A stretch of DNA of 64,000 nt from Theobroma cacao (GCF_000208745.1 NC_030854.1:19591210-19655209); one strand, 5' to 3'; shown: positions 1 to 12,366, counted from the stretch's first letter. Notes: generated by a model from the letters alone, not told the origin. Translations and numbers: made by a program.

Positions 1-606
1 AAAAATGTTTCTCTTGTTGCTCTGTTTTCATTGCAGCGAAATTCATGCTCGCTGTAGCGAGAAACTCTCGGGTTTGGAGGGGTTTTAAATAGGAATGAAC
101 TAAATTGCATTATTTTGAAATAAATGCTTCATGATTTTAAATTCTCCCTAATTGTTGCTTGTTCCCTTCGTTGTTCACTCACTGAGTATTGTACTCACGT
201 TTTATAAAAATTCATGTTTTCAGATCAGGTGACTGTTGGACCCTAGATCGAGGAGTCCCCGTAGTGCATCTCCTGGGTATGTGTCTGGCATTCGATAGTA
301 ATCCCTCTTATTGTAAATGTCTCCGCTGGAAGTCATGGGTTCTTTTGTATTGTGAATACAATCTAACAATGTGAATATGTGTATGCAATGTAAATTGCTA
401 AATACATTACTGGTATAGTGCATGTATATTATTATCGATAATGCCATTGTGTTTTGGCTATGTTCACACCCGAGAAAAGGTGTTTGTGTATGCATGATAT
501 GATAAATTTGTTAAGCAAAGGTAAATGGATAGGCTTGCTTGGGCTTAGTGAGCTATGCTCATTGAGCTCATGCGTCGGTCATGGCCCGAGAAATTGGGTC
601 GTGACA
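1..606 (+). mobile_element. H0: 3' part of an H-family LTR, cut by window start
   Basis: The stretch ends in GGGTCGTGACA at 606. Its last ~75 bases match, in reverse complement, the left ends of the H LTRs at 8223 and 45674 (shared words 'cttgcttgggcttagtg' and 'ggtcatggccc'). It carries H-type palindromic words at 26-41 and 47-62. Base 607 resumes inside the gag remnant of element A, so this LTR was inserted into that gag. The left end and its TSD lie outside the window. The two ORFs of 61 and 91 codons here resemble nothing and are treated as chance. Confidence 0.8.
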
Positions 607-1075
607 TAACTTTTGTTGGAATAATAATCAGGGATCTTTTTTAGCTCCAAAGCTAAATTTCCCCTTAGCTTTCCACCTCAAGCTAGATCTCCTATGCTAG
701 TGAAAAAGGCAACAATGGAAGAGTTGTTTATGCAGTATAGGGCCAAGACTAATTCTCTTATTCATAATCAAACAACTTCATTAAGAAACCTTGAGACATA
801 AGTGGGTCAACTTGCCAACACTATAAAAAATAGGCCTTAAGGGACCGTACCTAGTGATATAGAAGCTAATCCTAAAAGAGAAGGTAAGGAGCATGTTATG
901 GCAATCACCCTTAGTAGTGGATCAGAGGTAGGAAGTAGCAATCAAGCTGAAACTCAAGGTAAGTTTGTTGAGAAAGAGACAATGATTGAGAAGTCTGACC
1001 AACAAGTTCAAGAAAATAAGCAAAGTCAACCCACCACTACCACACTTTCCTCAGTGTTTTTAGAAACAAAAGCTT
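607..1075 (+). pseudogene. gag: Element A gag C-terminal remnant
   Basis: Conceptual translation gives the Asn/Gln/Gly-rich end of gag, then the conserved LRNLE...VGQLAN segment (about 783-820), then the GTVPSD...NPKREGKE-like linker that precedes protease in Athila/Tat elements. Stops interrupt it (for example where VGQ is preceded by a TAA, and after 'NRP'). The N-terminal capsid part is missing because the H0 LTR abuts at 606. It encoded part of the structural particle protein and is now non-functional. Confidence 0.75.
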
Positions 1076-1084
1076 GACAATCAA

Positions 1085-1775
1085 CTTTAGAAGTTTTTAA
1101 AGGTATTTAAGATACTCCACATCAACATTCATTTCGTAGAAGCTTTAAAACAAATTCCTACTTATGTGAAGTTTCTGAAAGACATTTTGACCAAGAAAAA
1201 AAGATTGGGTGAGTATGAGACTGTTGCACTTATTGATGCCTTTGTCAATTTACTAAAGGTAGGGTTTAGGAGAAATTAAGTCCACCATTATGACATTACA
1301 ACTTGCTAATCAATCTCTCACATATCCAAGAGCTATTGTTGAAGATGTGCTTGTAAAAGTTGACAAGTTTATCCTTTTGGTGGACTTTGTTGTACTTGAT
1401 ATTGAGGAAGTTCAAGATGTTCCAATCATGATTAGGAGACCATTCTTGCATACTACTAAAGCTTTCATTAATGTTGAAAAGAAAGAGCTTACTTTGAGAG
1501 TTCAAATCATGAGGTAACTTTCAACATTTTCAGAGCTTTAAAATTTCCTAATGATTCTAATGAATGTTTTGTTGTAAGTGTGGTAAATAGTGTCACTAGT
1601 GAAGTATTTATTGAAAACCATCACAAGAATCCACTTGAGACACCTTTAGTTGCTAAGTCTGAAAGGGATGATGATGAATTCCTTATGTATGTGCATATGT
1701 TGGATGTTCCATCTCGGGTTTTAAGAACCCAATTTAAGTCCTTGGATTTTTCCTCTACTTCATCTTTCTAGCTAA
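1085..1775 (+). pseudogene. pol: Element A aspartic protease remnant
   Basis: The open segment 1290-1517 carries the recognisable C-terminal half of the retroviral-type protease (LQLANQSL, then VLVKVDKF, then RRPFL where GRPFL is usual). The same segment is seen in element C at 16590-16800. Upstream, around 1225-1275, sequence normally holding the Asp-containing active site is largely lost compared with C, so the protease is catalytically dead. A linker (1580-1771) with stops leads into RT. The protease would have cleaved the gag-pol polyprotein. Confidence 0.75.
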
Positions 1776-1779
1776 GCCA

Positions 1780-2850
1780 TCCATTGAAGAATCTCTTACC
1801 TTAGATCTTAAACCATTGCCAACACATTTGAGGTATGGTTTTCTTGGTAACTCATCTATTCTTCTTGTTATTATTTCTTTCAGTTTTACTAATGTGCAAG
1901 AAGAAAAGCTTTTACGAGTGCTAAAGGAGCATAAAAAGGCATTAGGTTGGACCATTGTTGACATTAAAGGAATTAGTCCATCCATATGCATGCACAAGAT
2001 CCTTTTGGAGGATGACCATAGAGCCACCATTGAGCATTAAAGGAGACTTAATCCTACCATGAAAGAGGTGGTCAAGCAAGATATCATTAAATGGTTAGAT
2101 GCTAACATTATTTATCCAATTTCTGATAACTCATAGGTAAATCCTGTTTAGTGTGTACCAAAGAAAAGTGGGATGATTATGGTGGCTAATTCCAACAATG
2201 AGCTCATTCTTACAAAAAACAGTGACTGGATGGAGAACGTGGTGGATTACCAAAAACTCAATAAAGCCATAAGGAAAGATCATTTTGCTTTGCAATTTAT
2301 TGATCAAATGCTTGATAAATTGGCTAATACAGAGTTTTATTGTTTCTTGGATAGATATTTTTGTTACAATCATATAGCAATAGCTCTTGATAATCAAGAG
2401 AAAACTACTTTCACAAGCCCATATGTCACTTTTGCCTTTCAAATGATGCCATTTGGACTTTGCAATGCCCTTTATACTTTTCAAAGATGTATGATAGCAA
2501 TCTTTTTTTATGATTGTCTTTTTAATCTTGTAAGGGTCCTTAAGAGATGTGAGGAAACGAACTTAATGTTAAATTGGGAAAAATGTCATGTCATGGTACA
2601 AGAAGGCGCTGTTCTTGGTCATAAAGTTTTTAGTAGTGGTTTAGAGGTAGACAAAGCCAAGATTGAAACAATTAAAAAGCTTCCACCACTAATAAAAGTA
2701 AAAGGCATTAGAAATTCCTTAGACATGCTGGGTTCTACAAATGATTCATTAAGAACTTCTCTAAAAGTTCTAAACCACTGTGTAATCGGTTGGAGAAAGA
2801 TTTTCTTTTCAAATTTGATGATGCTTGTCTTATTGCATTTTCATAATTGA
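1780..2850 (+). pseudogene. pol: Element A reverse transcriptase, active site deleted
   Basis: The segment 1816-2040 holds the N-terminal connection (DIKGISPSICMHKILL). The open frame 2173-2850 holds palm and finger motifs: DYQKLNKA, FLDRY (usually FLDGY) and MPFGLCNA. Against element C it lacks about 20 codons near 2500-2508, and the missing piece includes the F/YxDD metal-binding motif. The frame stays open across the gap, giving a 225-codon ORF with no catalytic centre. The enzyme would have copied element RNA into cDNA; this copy cannot. The final ~30 residues are frameshifted. Confidence 0.85.
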
Positions 2851-2879
2851 AGAAAAAGTTTGTTTCCGTTCCTATCATT

Positions 2880-3569
2880 GTAGTCTTCGATTGAAATCTT
2901 CCCTTTGATCTCATATGTGATGCAGGTGACTATGTAATGGGTGCAATGTTAGGCCAAAGGAGAAATAAGATCTTTCATTCTATTTATTATCCTAGCAAAA
3001 CATTGATAAAAACCTAGATGAATTATACTACCATTGAGAAAAAACTTCTTGTAGTTGTTTTTGCCTTTGATAAATTTCATTCTTGTGTTGTTGGCACTAA
3101 GGTAATTGTATACACAGATCATTTAGCCATCAAGTACTTGATGTCCAAAAAAGATGCCAAACAATGTTTGATAAGATGGATACTCTTACTACAAGGATTT
3201 GATTTGGAAATTAAAGACAAAAAAAGCACAAAAAATAAAGCAGCAGACGATCTGTCAAGGTTGGAGAATGACAAACAAGGTAATGACTCAACTTTGATCA
3301 ATGAGACTTTCCTTGATGAACAATTGTTGCATGTTGATCAAAGGAAATTACCATGGTATGCTAAATACATCAATTACATTGTAAGTACCATTCTACGTCC
3401 AGGTTTAAATTTTCATCAAAGAAAGAAATTTCTTCATGATGTTAAGTCTTATGTGTGGGATGAGCCTTTCTTGTTTAATCGTTGTGCAGATAGAATTATG
3501 AGAAGGTGCATTCTGAAGGAAAGAGTTGAAAGCATACTTAAGCATTGCAATTCATGGTGGGCACTTTAG
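2880..3569 (+). pseudogene. pol: Element A RNase H and start of integrase
   Basis: The open frame 3018-3569 (183 codons) begins at the RNase H segment with EKKLL and the YTDHLA motif, then DLSRLEN. These mark the Glu and Asp positions of the plant Ty3/gypsy RNase H fold. It runs on into the integrase N-terminal region ([12 protein letters not shown], then CADRIMRRC). It ends in a frameshift just where the His-His-Cys-Cys zinc domain should continue (HCNSWW near 3545). The section 2880-3017 carries the preceding RNase H part in broken frames. Confidence 0.8.
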
Positions 3570-4140
3570 AGGAAACAAATTGTTGCAAAAGTCCTTTAAT
3601 CAGGTTTGTATTGGCCAACGTTATTCAAGGATTCTCACATTTTTGTTTTTAAATGTGACAGGTGTCAAAGAGTAGGCAATGTTTCAAGAAGATATAAGAT
3701 GCCTTTCAATAGCATCCTTGAAGTGGAGATCTTTGATGTATGAGGTATAGACTTCATGGGTCCATTTATTTCTTTTTTCAACAATCATTATAGTTTGGTG
3801 GTTGTTGACTATGTTTCAAAATGGGTAGAAGCTTCAGCATTGCCTACAAATGATTCAAAGGTGATGTTGAAATTCTTGAAAAAGTACATCTTCACACTTG
3901 ATTCGGCACACCAAGAGCGATTGTAATTGATGAAGGTAGGCACTTTTGAAATAAGTACTTGGAAGTAATACTTGCTAAGTATGGAGTCAAATACAAGATG
4001 GGAACTGCTTATCATCCACATACTAGTGGACAAGTTGAAGTCTCCAATAGAGAAACTAAGCGGATTTTGGAGAAAATTATGTTTCCATCAAGAAAGGATT
4101 GGGCTAAGAGATTGGATGATGCGTTATGGGCATATTAGAT
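3570..4140 (+). pseudogene. pol: Element A integrase core, left part
   Basis: Broken-frame translation shows GLYWPTLF, the Cys-x2-Cys of the zinc domain (CDRC), GIDFMGPF with the first catalytic Asp, VSKWVEA, a IDEG segment at the second Asp, and [10 protein letters not shown] with the catalytic Glu. At least one stop (near 3740) and several frameshifts break it. The integrase is interrupted after 4140 by insertion X and resumes at about 6482. Confidence 0.8.
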
Positions 4141-6481
4141 TGTTAGGAATTTGAGAATATGGTGCCTTAGAAAGCAAGTATGTTCTCATGTTTAATTTCA
4201 TTTATTTTATTTGTAATGAAAGTACATTTTGACAATAAGATGAGAGTTTGTTTTAAATAAGCATTCATTATCTAGTTATAAAGGTAACATGATTTTATTG
4301 AGATATTAAAATACATTTGTATGTAGAGTTATAATAGGAGACATGTATTTTAATTGAATCTAAAAATTGTTCACAATCATAAAATAAAGTTGGTCACTTT
4401 ATTGTGTTAAGTTTGTAGTGTCTAGATTACTTTTAACGAAACAAATGTGATTCATTCCAAAGAAATGATGAGTCTCAAATCATCAGATTGGTTGAATTTG
4501 AGTAATGAAACTATAACATAAAGTGGAATCACGTGAGAATCAAATTTGAGTTTAACCATTACTAAAATCTTGATCTCACACTTATGCATTTGCTTATGGT
4601 AGAACCAAAATGCTGATGGATGTTGGACCCTTGTTTTATCTCCTAATAATCTTTGATATACCATGGGCATGATCATCATAAAGCATTGATCTAGACTTCG
4701 TATGTTGGGATTATAATTAAAGTGGGGACATATATCCAAATAGTCAGTTCATAACATTAGCATCATTTCTAGTAATTTTAAGAAGATGGGTGATTAATTT
4801 GGGCCTAATGGATTGATGAATGAGCTATTCATCACATCTTGATACTCAAAAGATTCGATCTAGAGTATTGGATCACTGATTGGATGAAATCTGAGACTAA
4901 GGGACAAAATTGACACAAAGGGCAAAACAGTAATTTTACCTATTATCATTGGGTGATTTTAGGGATTCACAATATAAGATCTGTAATTGGACAACCAATA
5001 TTAAATGTGAAATATTGAAACATTTCTTGTAATTATAGTTAATCCAAGAGTGCAACCATGAATATATGGTGGAGCGATTTCATGGTTAATAAACTTAAAT
5101 TATCTTAATGAGATTAAGAGTAATTCTAAGTTTATTGGAGCTTGGAATATCTATGTCTAAATAGATTCCTCACTTAGCTTCATAGAATTTAACTTGTTTA
5201 AGTTGGAATGCATGTTTTATTTAATTCATTAAATTTGTCTATAAAAATGACAACTTTTAGACATAATTATTTGAATTTGGACAAAAAAAAACATGTTTGT
5301 CGTAATATTAGATAAGAAAACATCTTTGTCTTAATTTAGATAATAAAACATTTTTGGTCTTACTTTTGACAATAAAACACGGTTGTCTTAATTTAGACAA
5401 GAAAACATGTTTTGTCTTAATTTCAACAAGAAAACATGTTTTGTCTTAATTTAGACAAGAAAACATGTTTTATCTTAATTAAGACAAGAAAACATGTTTT
5501 GTTTTAATTTAGAAAAGAAAAATATTTATCTTAATTTAGATAAGAAAACATGTTTGTCTCAATTTAGACAAGATAACATGTTTTGTTTTAATTAAAGATA
5601 AAAGTTGTCTTAAATTAAGAAAATGTTAAGAGGATTTTTACAAAATGAATCTAGACATCCATGTTGATAAAAAGAGACTCCATGTTTGACAAAGACTCTT
5701 TTATTTATTATTAATTTTTTAAATAAAAATGGATAATAGTAAAATGAGAATTATTGTTCAATAAGGAGTTTTATTTTATAAAGAACTCTAAATGATAATT
5801 AAAGGATTAAATACTTTATTCTTTAATTTCAAATTTGATAATTATGGAGCATTATGATGCATCCATAACTCTAAATAGATAGTCAAGATTAATTTAAAGG
5901 TATTTGATTTTGATTAAACCTTTGACGTAAGAGTTTTAATAAAGTGAGAAGAGATAAAAAAAACGTAAAAGCGTATCTCTCTTAAGAAACCCTTTGCTGC
6001 CACTTCTTTCCTCTTCCTTCAATCTTTGTTGCACCTTTCTTTTTTTTTTCCCATTCTTGGCCATTTTCTTGAGTACTCTCCATGAAAGAAAAATAATCAC
6101 TAATCTTTAGGAAGAAAAAGAGAGACAAAATCAGTTATCATCTGTAGTCTAGCATTCCACACCTTGTCCACTCAAGGTTCAAGTCGAAAAGCATTCTTGA
6201 AGAATAAGTGGTAAGTTTGTTTGGTTGAGAAATCAATCGTTGGTGTGTTGGTGAATTTAATACAATTCACTATGAGAGAAGAATCAAATATATTCCTAGC
6301 ACCAAGTAGGTAATATCTCTTATTTTTGATTCTTTAATTATAGATGTTATTATTATTTGATTTGCATGATGTATGTGAATTTCCACTTGTGTAAATTGGA
6401 AAAATTGCTTCCATAGCTAGAAAATTTTTGAAATCTATAGGTTACACAATCACAAGCATACATTACTATCTAAAACCAACA
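4141..6481 (+). mobile_element. X: 2.3-kb insertion splitting the integrase of A
   Basis: Integrase homology stops at 4140 and resumes at 6482 with TAYKTP-like residues, so about 2.34 kb has been inserted. The insert starts TGTTAGG and ends CCAACA, the TG...CA form expected of an LTR. I see no clean target duplication (TAGAT on the left, CAAAC on the right). It has no coding homology I can recognise; it contains a 29-bp minisatellite and an AT-rich body. It could be an unusually long solo LTR or a non-autonomous element. Strand is arbitrary. Confidence 0.55.
5278..5612. repeat. 29-bp minisatellite inside X
   Basis: About eleven imperfect tandem copies of a 29-base unit made of 'aagaaaacatgttttgtc' followed by 'ttaatttagac'. 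Copies differ by substitutions and small indels, with the cleanest copies at about 5397-5500. There are no unique spacers, so this is not a CRISPR array. Confidence 0.85.
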
Positions 6482-6940
6482 CAAACTGCTTACAAAACTC
6501 CAATTGGTATGCCTCCATATAGATTGGTTCTTAGTAAAGCATGTCATCTTTTACTAGAGTTGGAACATAGTGCTTATTAGGCCATCAAGAAATTGAATTT
6601 TGATCTTAAAGTTGCTGATGAGAAGCTTTTGTTTCAACAAAATGAGATAGATGAATTTTGACTTAGTGATGAATTTCGACTTTATACCTATGAGAATGCC
6701 AAGATCTACAAACAAAAGACTAAAAGATGACATGACAAGAAGATTATTGAGCGTCGGTTTGAGACAAGATAATGTGTGTTATTGTTTAGCTCTCGTTTGA
6801 AGCTTTTTCCAAGAAAGCTTAAATCAAGGTTGTCAGGACCTTTCATGGTAACAAATGTGTTCCCTCATGGCACTGTGGAAGTAGTTGATGAGAGAACAAA
6901 CAAGAAGTTCAAGGTGAATGGGCAGCGACTTAAGTAGTAT
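6482..6940 (+). pseudogene. pol: Element A integrase, C-terminal part
   Basis: Translation resumes in the conserved region after the catalytic Glu: YKTPIGMPPYRLV, then [28 protein letters not shown] and a final NGQRLK. This matches the C-terminal part of the element C integrase at 23720-24150. Stops and frameshifts are present (for example 'AY*AIKK' near 6578). Only about 15 bases separate the end of pol from the LTR at 6956, much shorter than the 3' noncoding region of C or G. Confidence 0.8.
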
Positions 6941-6955
6941 TAGGGAGGTGACTTT

Positions 6956-7662
6956 TGATAACTTTATTATATAGAGTTATTTTGACACATTTTAGGGGTT
7001 TAAGTAGTTAGATCTTTGAGATTTTAGGTTTGGATTTGAGTAATTTAGGTGTTTTTCATAGTCAAGTCAAATTACATGTTAATTAGTTTGATTTAAGAGT
7101 AGTCATTTGTAATTTCTCTTACTACTTTTGTAGGGAATTTGATGAAAAAGGCTCATGTGATGAAACTCTTTGCAAATATGGTTATAGCTTTATTCTTATA
7201 TGTTGCAGTATTTTCAAGATAACTTGAGCTACAAAAGTTCAAATGATGTGATTCTTAAACCATTGGAAAGATAAGAGGAATAGCTTCAACTTTGATGTTT
7301 ACCACTTCACCCATTTCTGATAGAAAAAATGGTCAAAATCCTTGTCAGAGGGGAAATACTACACTAGGAGAGCAGAAGTAAAAATAAGGCTTTTTAAGTG
7401 GCTATAAATAAGTATTTTTGGACAAAACCTTGTAGAAGGACGACAAGCAACTATTTTGAAGGAAAAGAGCTAAAAATAAGCAAGACAATATGTGAATTTA
7501 AGAGAAAATCAAGATCAATGCTTCAATCATTATTTTCTTTCTTTATTTTCGTGTTTTTCTTATTTCTTTGACTTGGATTAACGACTAATTGTCTTTAGAT
7601 GATGTTTTATTTAGCTATTATGAACTAATTTGCTTTTCTAGGATTTTGGTTGATTTCAACAT
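6956..7662 (+). mobile_element. Element A 3' LTR, first ~700 bp
   Basis: It starts TGATAACTTTATTATATAG directly after a purine-rich tract (6940-6952, 'ttagggaggtga'). Its beginning repeats at 7663 (start of the C LTR) with the shared stretch 'agagttattttgacacattt'. It breaks off at 7662 in 'gatttcaacat', which in the C LTR (about 13940) is followed by further LTR sequence, so element C landed here. The right half of this LTR is not found in the window. Confidence 0.8.
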
Positions 7663-8222
7663 TGATAAATCTATTATATAGAGTTATTTTGACACATTTT
7701 GGGGGCTTAAGTAGCTAGATCTTTGAGATTTTAGGTTCGGATTTTAGCATTTTAGATGTTTTTCTAGTTTAAGTTAGATTACATGTTGAGTAGCTAATTT
7801 AAGTTATTTTAGTTCAATTTTACTTTAATTTTTTTAAGAAGAGTTATTGTCAATTTCTCTCATAGTTTTGTGCAGGATATTTGATAAGCAAGGTGCATTT
7901 GAGTTAAAATCATTCAAGTATGGTGAAGGCTTAATTCATACATGCGACGATTTTTCGAGGATAACTTAAGCTTCAAAAGTCCAATTGAAGAGATTGTTGA
8001 TCCATTGGAAGATAATAGGACAGGCTATAAATATCACTTTGCCTAGTTTGTATCTGATCAAGGAAAAACTTGAGTTGAAAGATAATGGATAGTTGCAATT
8101 CTACATAACACGTTAATTGGAGGCTGAGGCTCTTAGTTACTCATAGTCAAGGTGCTAAAGGAGCTAGGGCAGCAACGTTAGGAAGATCATGGTTGCAATG
8201 CTAGACAGTTCAGGTGCATCAT
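7663..8222 (+). mobile_element. Element C 5' LTR, first segment
   Basis: It begins TGATAAATCTATTATATAG, matching the A LTR at 6956. It carries a diverged copy of the shared ~130-bp module (about 7925-8060). It stops at 8222 in ATCAT, the left target duplication of H1, and continues after the right copy of ATCAT at 13539. Confidence 0.8.
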
Positions 8223-9066
8223 TGTCACGACCCAATTTGCGGGCCATGATCGGCGTATGGGCCTAATGGACGTAGCCCACTAAGCCCAAGCAAGCCTATT
8301 TATATAACCTGTTCATCATTCCATCAAGAGTTGCTAAAGCCACATTTCATAATTTCAATTCAAAATAATGCTAACCATTTCCAATTCATAATGGCAGTAC
8401 CAATCAAATATACATATATTGTCTAAAACATACATTTTAAAAATTTACATCGAGTTTATCTATACACAACAAAAGAGACACTCGGCTTCCAGTGGAGAGA
8501 CTCAAGCAAAAGTTTAGCTATTGGATGCTGAGATACCTACCAAGGATACGAATCTACGAGGACACCTTGACCTAGTTATCGACTCCTGATTTGAAAACAT
8601 AAAGTTGAAAACAGTGAGTATAAACCTAGTGAGTGAACAAAGGAAGGGAACAAGCAAACAATAAGGAAAGTTTAAAGAAATCATGATGCATTTATCTTCA
8701 AAAAATAATGCAATTTAGTTTAGTTCTTATTAAAACCCCTCCTTAAACCTTTAATGATTTAATCACTTGACGAAAAAGCATCCATGTATAACAAAGGATT
8801 AGAAGAGTGAAAACTTTAATAGCATTTAAGCAAGTCAAGTCAAGTAAAACGACGAGTCCTCGCTGCAGCAGAATTGCAGCGAGAATGAATTTTCGCTATA
8901 GCAAAATTTGGCTCAAATTATCAACTAGCCGAGGGTTTCTTACCAAACCCCTCATTTCAAACTTAATTAATTAATTCCTTGATGTTGAAAGTCCATGATC
9001 AACTATGGTGTCAAAGAAGTGGAAAATAGGGCAGTAACCGAACAAGATCACAAGCTAGACAGAAAG

Positions 9067-12033
9067 TGTCAAGCCAAGCTCTATAATATATTTGCCATAT
9101 TGTATAGGTACTTGATAGAATGTCTGCATACTTGAATGTCTTAAAAATCGTTAAAAGACGATATTGTACCTAATGGTACAATTAAGTTGAAATAAGCCTA
9201 GAACTAGTCCAAATAGAGATTTTAAGATGAAATTGAGAATTTTAAAAACCCAGAATGACTTAATATGGTGATTCAGAGTTTGAGGATTGATTTGGAGTCA
9301 AATTTGAATTTTCATGACATAGGGGCAAAATGGTCATTTTGCCACCCAAGGGTAAAATTGGAATTTTACACCACCCAACACTTGTCATGCCTAAGGATTT
9401 CATCCATTAACATTTTATATTATAGATAATTGAGATATTTTATGTGGTTGAGAAAGAAAGCTTAGTTGTTAAGTGTTAAACATGGACCAATGGAATGGTG
9501 ACAAGTGGCAAGCTTTCATTTCTTTATAATTTACATTAAAAATCAGCACATGACTCTCCCATTTCACTCCCATATGTTCAGCCTCACTAAGGAAAAGAGG
9601 AAAGAAAGAAAGAAAGAACAAAACCCTAGTTAGAAAAATTCAAGAGAAAATTTTGGAATTTCAAGGAATCAAGTGACAAAAGGTAAGATTTTTCAATTTT
9701 AGCTTGAGATCTATCTTTCCTAAGCATTCTTTCTCATTTTCCATGGTTGAAATTCATGATTTAATGATGGATCCCTGGTTGGCCGAACCTAGGGGGAGAA
9801 GATTTGATGATGAATTTAGTTAGAAAACATGTTATTCTAGTGTTTTTAGTTGGTTGGTGATGTGTAGCATGAAAAGCAAACAAGAAAAATTCATGTTCTT
9901 CCATCACCCTCATTGGTCGAATCTTCCTTATGGTATGTTGATGGTGGATTTGATTTTATTTCAAGTGATTTGGTTAGGAATTAATGATTTATGGTATAAA
10001 AAAATCAAGTATGAAAAACCATAGTGTTTATGCACCCACCATGGCCGAATTTCATAAGGAACCTAGTGATGATGATTCTTGTGATATCTTGTGTTGTTTA
10101 GTTAGAATTTAATGAATGGTGGTGATGGAAATCGAAAATGGTAATTTTAAAGTATAGTTCTTTTAGTAAATAAGTTGAATAACAATGAGAAAGTCAAGCT
10201 CATTGAGGAGCTTTGGTGTATTTTGGGACACTGAAAGTGTGATGAATATAATTGGAGTCAATTTGGATGTTTTGGTTAAATCAAAGGTGGAGAGTTCAAA
10301 TTAAGTCAAAAATCGATCCATTCTGATCACAATTGAACAAACTTGTAACACCGTTTTTAAGTGACTATCCGAATAACCTCATGCATTCATATAGAGCCTG
10401 AAATAGATTTATAATGACATGACACAATATATTGAATTATTTGTCGTGTATTATGTATAGGTGGTGAGTCTTCTAACAAGGGTAAAGACATTGTGCCAGA
10501 GGACCAAGAATAGGAGTATTTCGAACTCCCGATATCGTGAGTAACCTTATTATCGTCTTAATTATCTAATGTAGTTTTTATTCGTTTTTTGTGACTTTAT
10601 AGAAAAATGAGTTTAAATGGTAAATCCTTATGTTTTATAAGTGAAATGTGATTAAATGAAATGAGTTTTATAAATCATTTTGAAATTGAGTGATGATTTT
10701 AGAAATTGAAAAATTGGAGACTGTTTGATTGTGTTGTAAATTTATGGTTGAATTGAATGGCTTATGGTGATATTGGCATAAATGACTGAATTGGAAATTG
10801 TGTTGAAATTGTATGAACTGTTTGTTTTGCCTTAACAGGCTGGGTAGTAATATAATTGCCATGTTATGCTGTCGAAACTTTTATTGATTTGGTGGGATAT
10901 TGATTAGTCACTGCAGTAGTGGGTTTCTGTGGACCAGCCTATTAGAGAGGGGTACTGTAAACCCGGTTATATTTTACCTCGGTACGAGAGGCACAGAGGG
11001 TATCTTCTGAGTTAAAGCTTTAGAGTTCACTACACGCTAAACCACCACGTGAAGGTGAACTCAGCCAACGCCAAGGAACGACTATGCTTTTAAACGTTAA
11101 AATGTGTTTTATGCGTATATGAACTTTTCTTTAATAGCCTTGGCGGACTCGATTGGATGCCCCGGCCAAGGTATCCTCGAGAATGAGTTTTGGCACGAGC
11201 CAAATTTTTAAGAAATTCATAAGCCATGTTGATTATTTGAGTGAAATGAATTTATTTTGTTTAGTTGAAATGAGTTTGAAACATTATGAATCATAGTACG
11301 ATGAACTATTTTAAGTTGTCTCCATTTACTCGACTTTAGATATTTTAGATGATGTCTGTTTACTCATTGAGTTTATATAAACTCACTACCCTTCTGTCCA
11401 CCTATTTCAAGCTCAGGATAGTCTGTAGATAGCTGATTTCATCGAGGGCTACAATTGGATTTGCATCCTCAAAAAAAAAAAAATCGTAGGTTCGTAGCTT
11501 TCGTTACTTTTGGTCATTCTGGGGGCCCATATGTCATTGTAAATTAAATTACACACTCTGGCTCATTGTGTTACTGTATGTACGAATTTATTTTGCTTTT
11601 ACGCTGCAAAAATTATTTACGGATATCTCTATAAATATTGTTTCATAAGAAAATGGAATATTTTATTTAATATTTTTATTTTATTATAATAGCTATCATT
11701 TCACTTTAAATTAATGTTTTAGATATCTAAACTTATTTTTGGTTATGAAATATGTATCTTTCACTCATATACTACATTTTTAGATGGTTTCGAATTTTTT
11801 GAAGAAAAATGACCAAAATACCCCTATGAGATGAAAATTATTTTTTTATTATTTTGGTTTGGAAATAGCTTATAATCTTTTGAAATATGATATTAGCAAT
11901 TGTTGCTCGTAGGGGAGATGAGAAAACTGATATTAAAGCCTTGCGAGGTTTCGATCGGCATTCCGGGTAATGAATGTCTATCGAGACATCGCGACTGTTA
12001 TCACGAGCTCGAGGAGAGTACCGGGTTGTGACA
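9067..12033 (+). mobile_element. E2: E-family (Tekay-like) solo LTR inside H1
   Basis: A 2,967-bp LTR starting TGTCAAGCC and ending GGGTTGTGACA. Perfect 5-bp duplications GAAAG lie at 9062-9066 and 12034-12038. It aligns collinearly with E3 and with the outer E composite. It has the phrases 'ggggcaaaatggtcattttgcc' in spirit (9323-9345) and 'ccaacgccaaggaacga' (11066-11082) common to all E copies. It has no internal region. Confidence 0.9.
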
Positions 12034-12040
12034 GAAAGTT

Positions 12041-12185
12041 TCTCGCTGTAGCGAGAGGCTTCAGCGAATTTCTCGTTGCAGCGAGAATAGAATACATTCT
12101 GGTTGTAGTGAGAACCTAGCTAGTGGGAACTCTCGAAACCCGATAGTTTCTCGCTTTGGCGAGAATCATTCTCGCAACAGCGAGA
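12041..12185. repeat. Cluster of five 16-bp palindromic words (H1)
   Basis: Variants of TCTCGCTGCAGCGAGA, a perfect 16-bp palindrome, occur at 12041-12056, 12071-12086, 12098-12113, 12149-12164 and 12170-12185. Both outer arms (TCTCG and CGAGA) are kept better than the centre. Related words lie on the other side of E2 at 8857-8906. Confidence 0.85.
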
Positions 12186-12349
12186 AACAGGACACTAGGA
12201 ACAAGTTTTCATTGTATCATGAAAAGGCCATTTTGCTGCAAAAGACAAAATCAACTTGAAAATACTTAGCAAATTCCAAGGTTCAACATGCAAGATTTCA
12301 CATGCATTACAACCATATACCATATTCATGAACTTTTTATTGCATAAAC

Positions 12350-12366
12350 ATATATATATATATATA
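12350..12366. repeat. (TA)n microsatellite
   Basis: About eight TA units inside the H1 LTR. Confidence 0.8.

Larger units (their letters stand above)
607..7662 (+). mobile_element. Element A: decayed Ty3/gypsy element, Athila/Tat type
   Basis: In plus-strand order it holds the end of gag, protease, reverse transcriptase, RNase H, integrase and the first part of a 3' LTR. The domain order and wording match plant Athila/Tat elements, and all of it is paralogous to element C. It is broken by many stops and frameshifts, by insertion X at 4141-6481, and at its right end by element C, which starts inside the A LTR. The 5' half of gag, the 5' LTR and the rest of the 3' LTR are not in the window. 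Confidence 0.85.

Noticed and set aside
220..495. 91-codon minus-strand ORF.
   Set aside because: It lies within an H LTR, has no homology or codon signal I can see, and is not shared with other H copies.
5278..5612. Regular 29-bp repeats, like a CRISPR array.
   Set aside because: Copies are directly tandem with no unique spacers, lie in a plant retrotransposon nest, and vary in sequence. It is a minisatellite.
8223..12033. TGTCACGACCC at 8223 and GGGTTGTGACA at 12033 look like terminal inverted repeats of a DNA transposon.
   Set aside because: They are ends of two different nested LTRs in opposite orientation (H1 and E2). Each has its own exact target duplication with another partner end.
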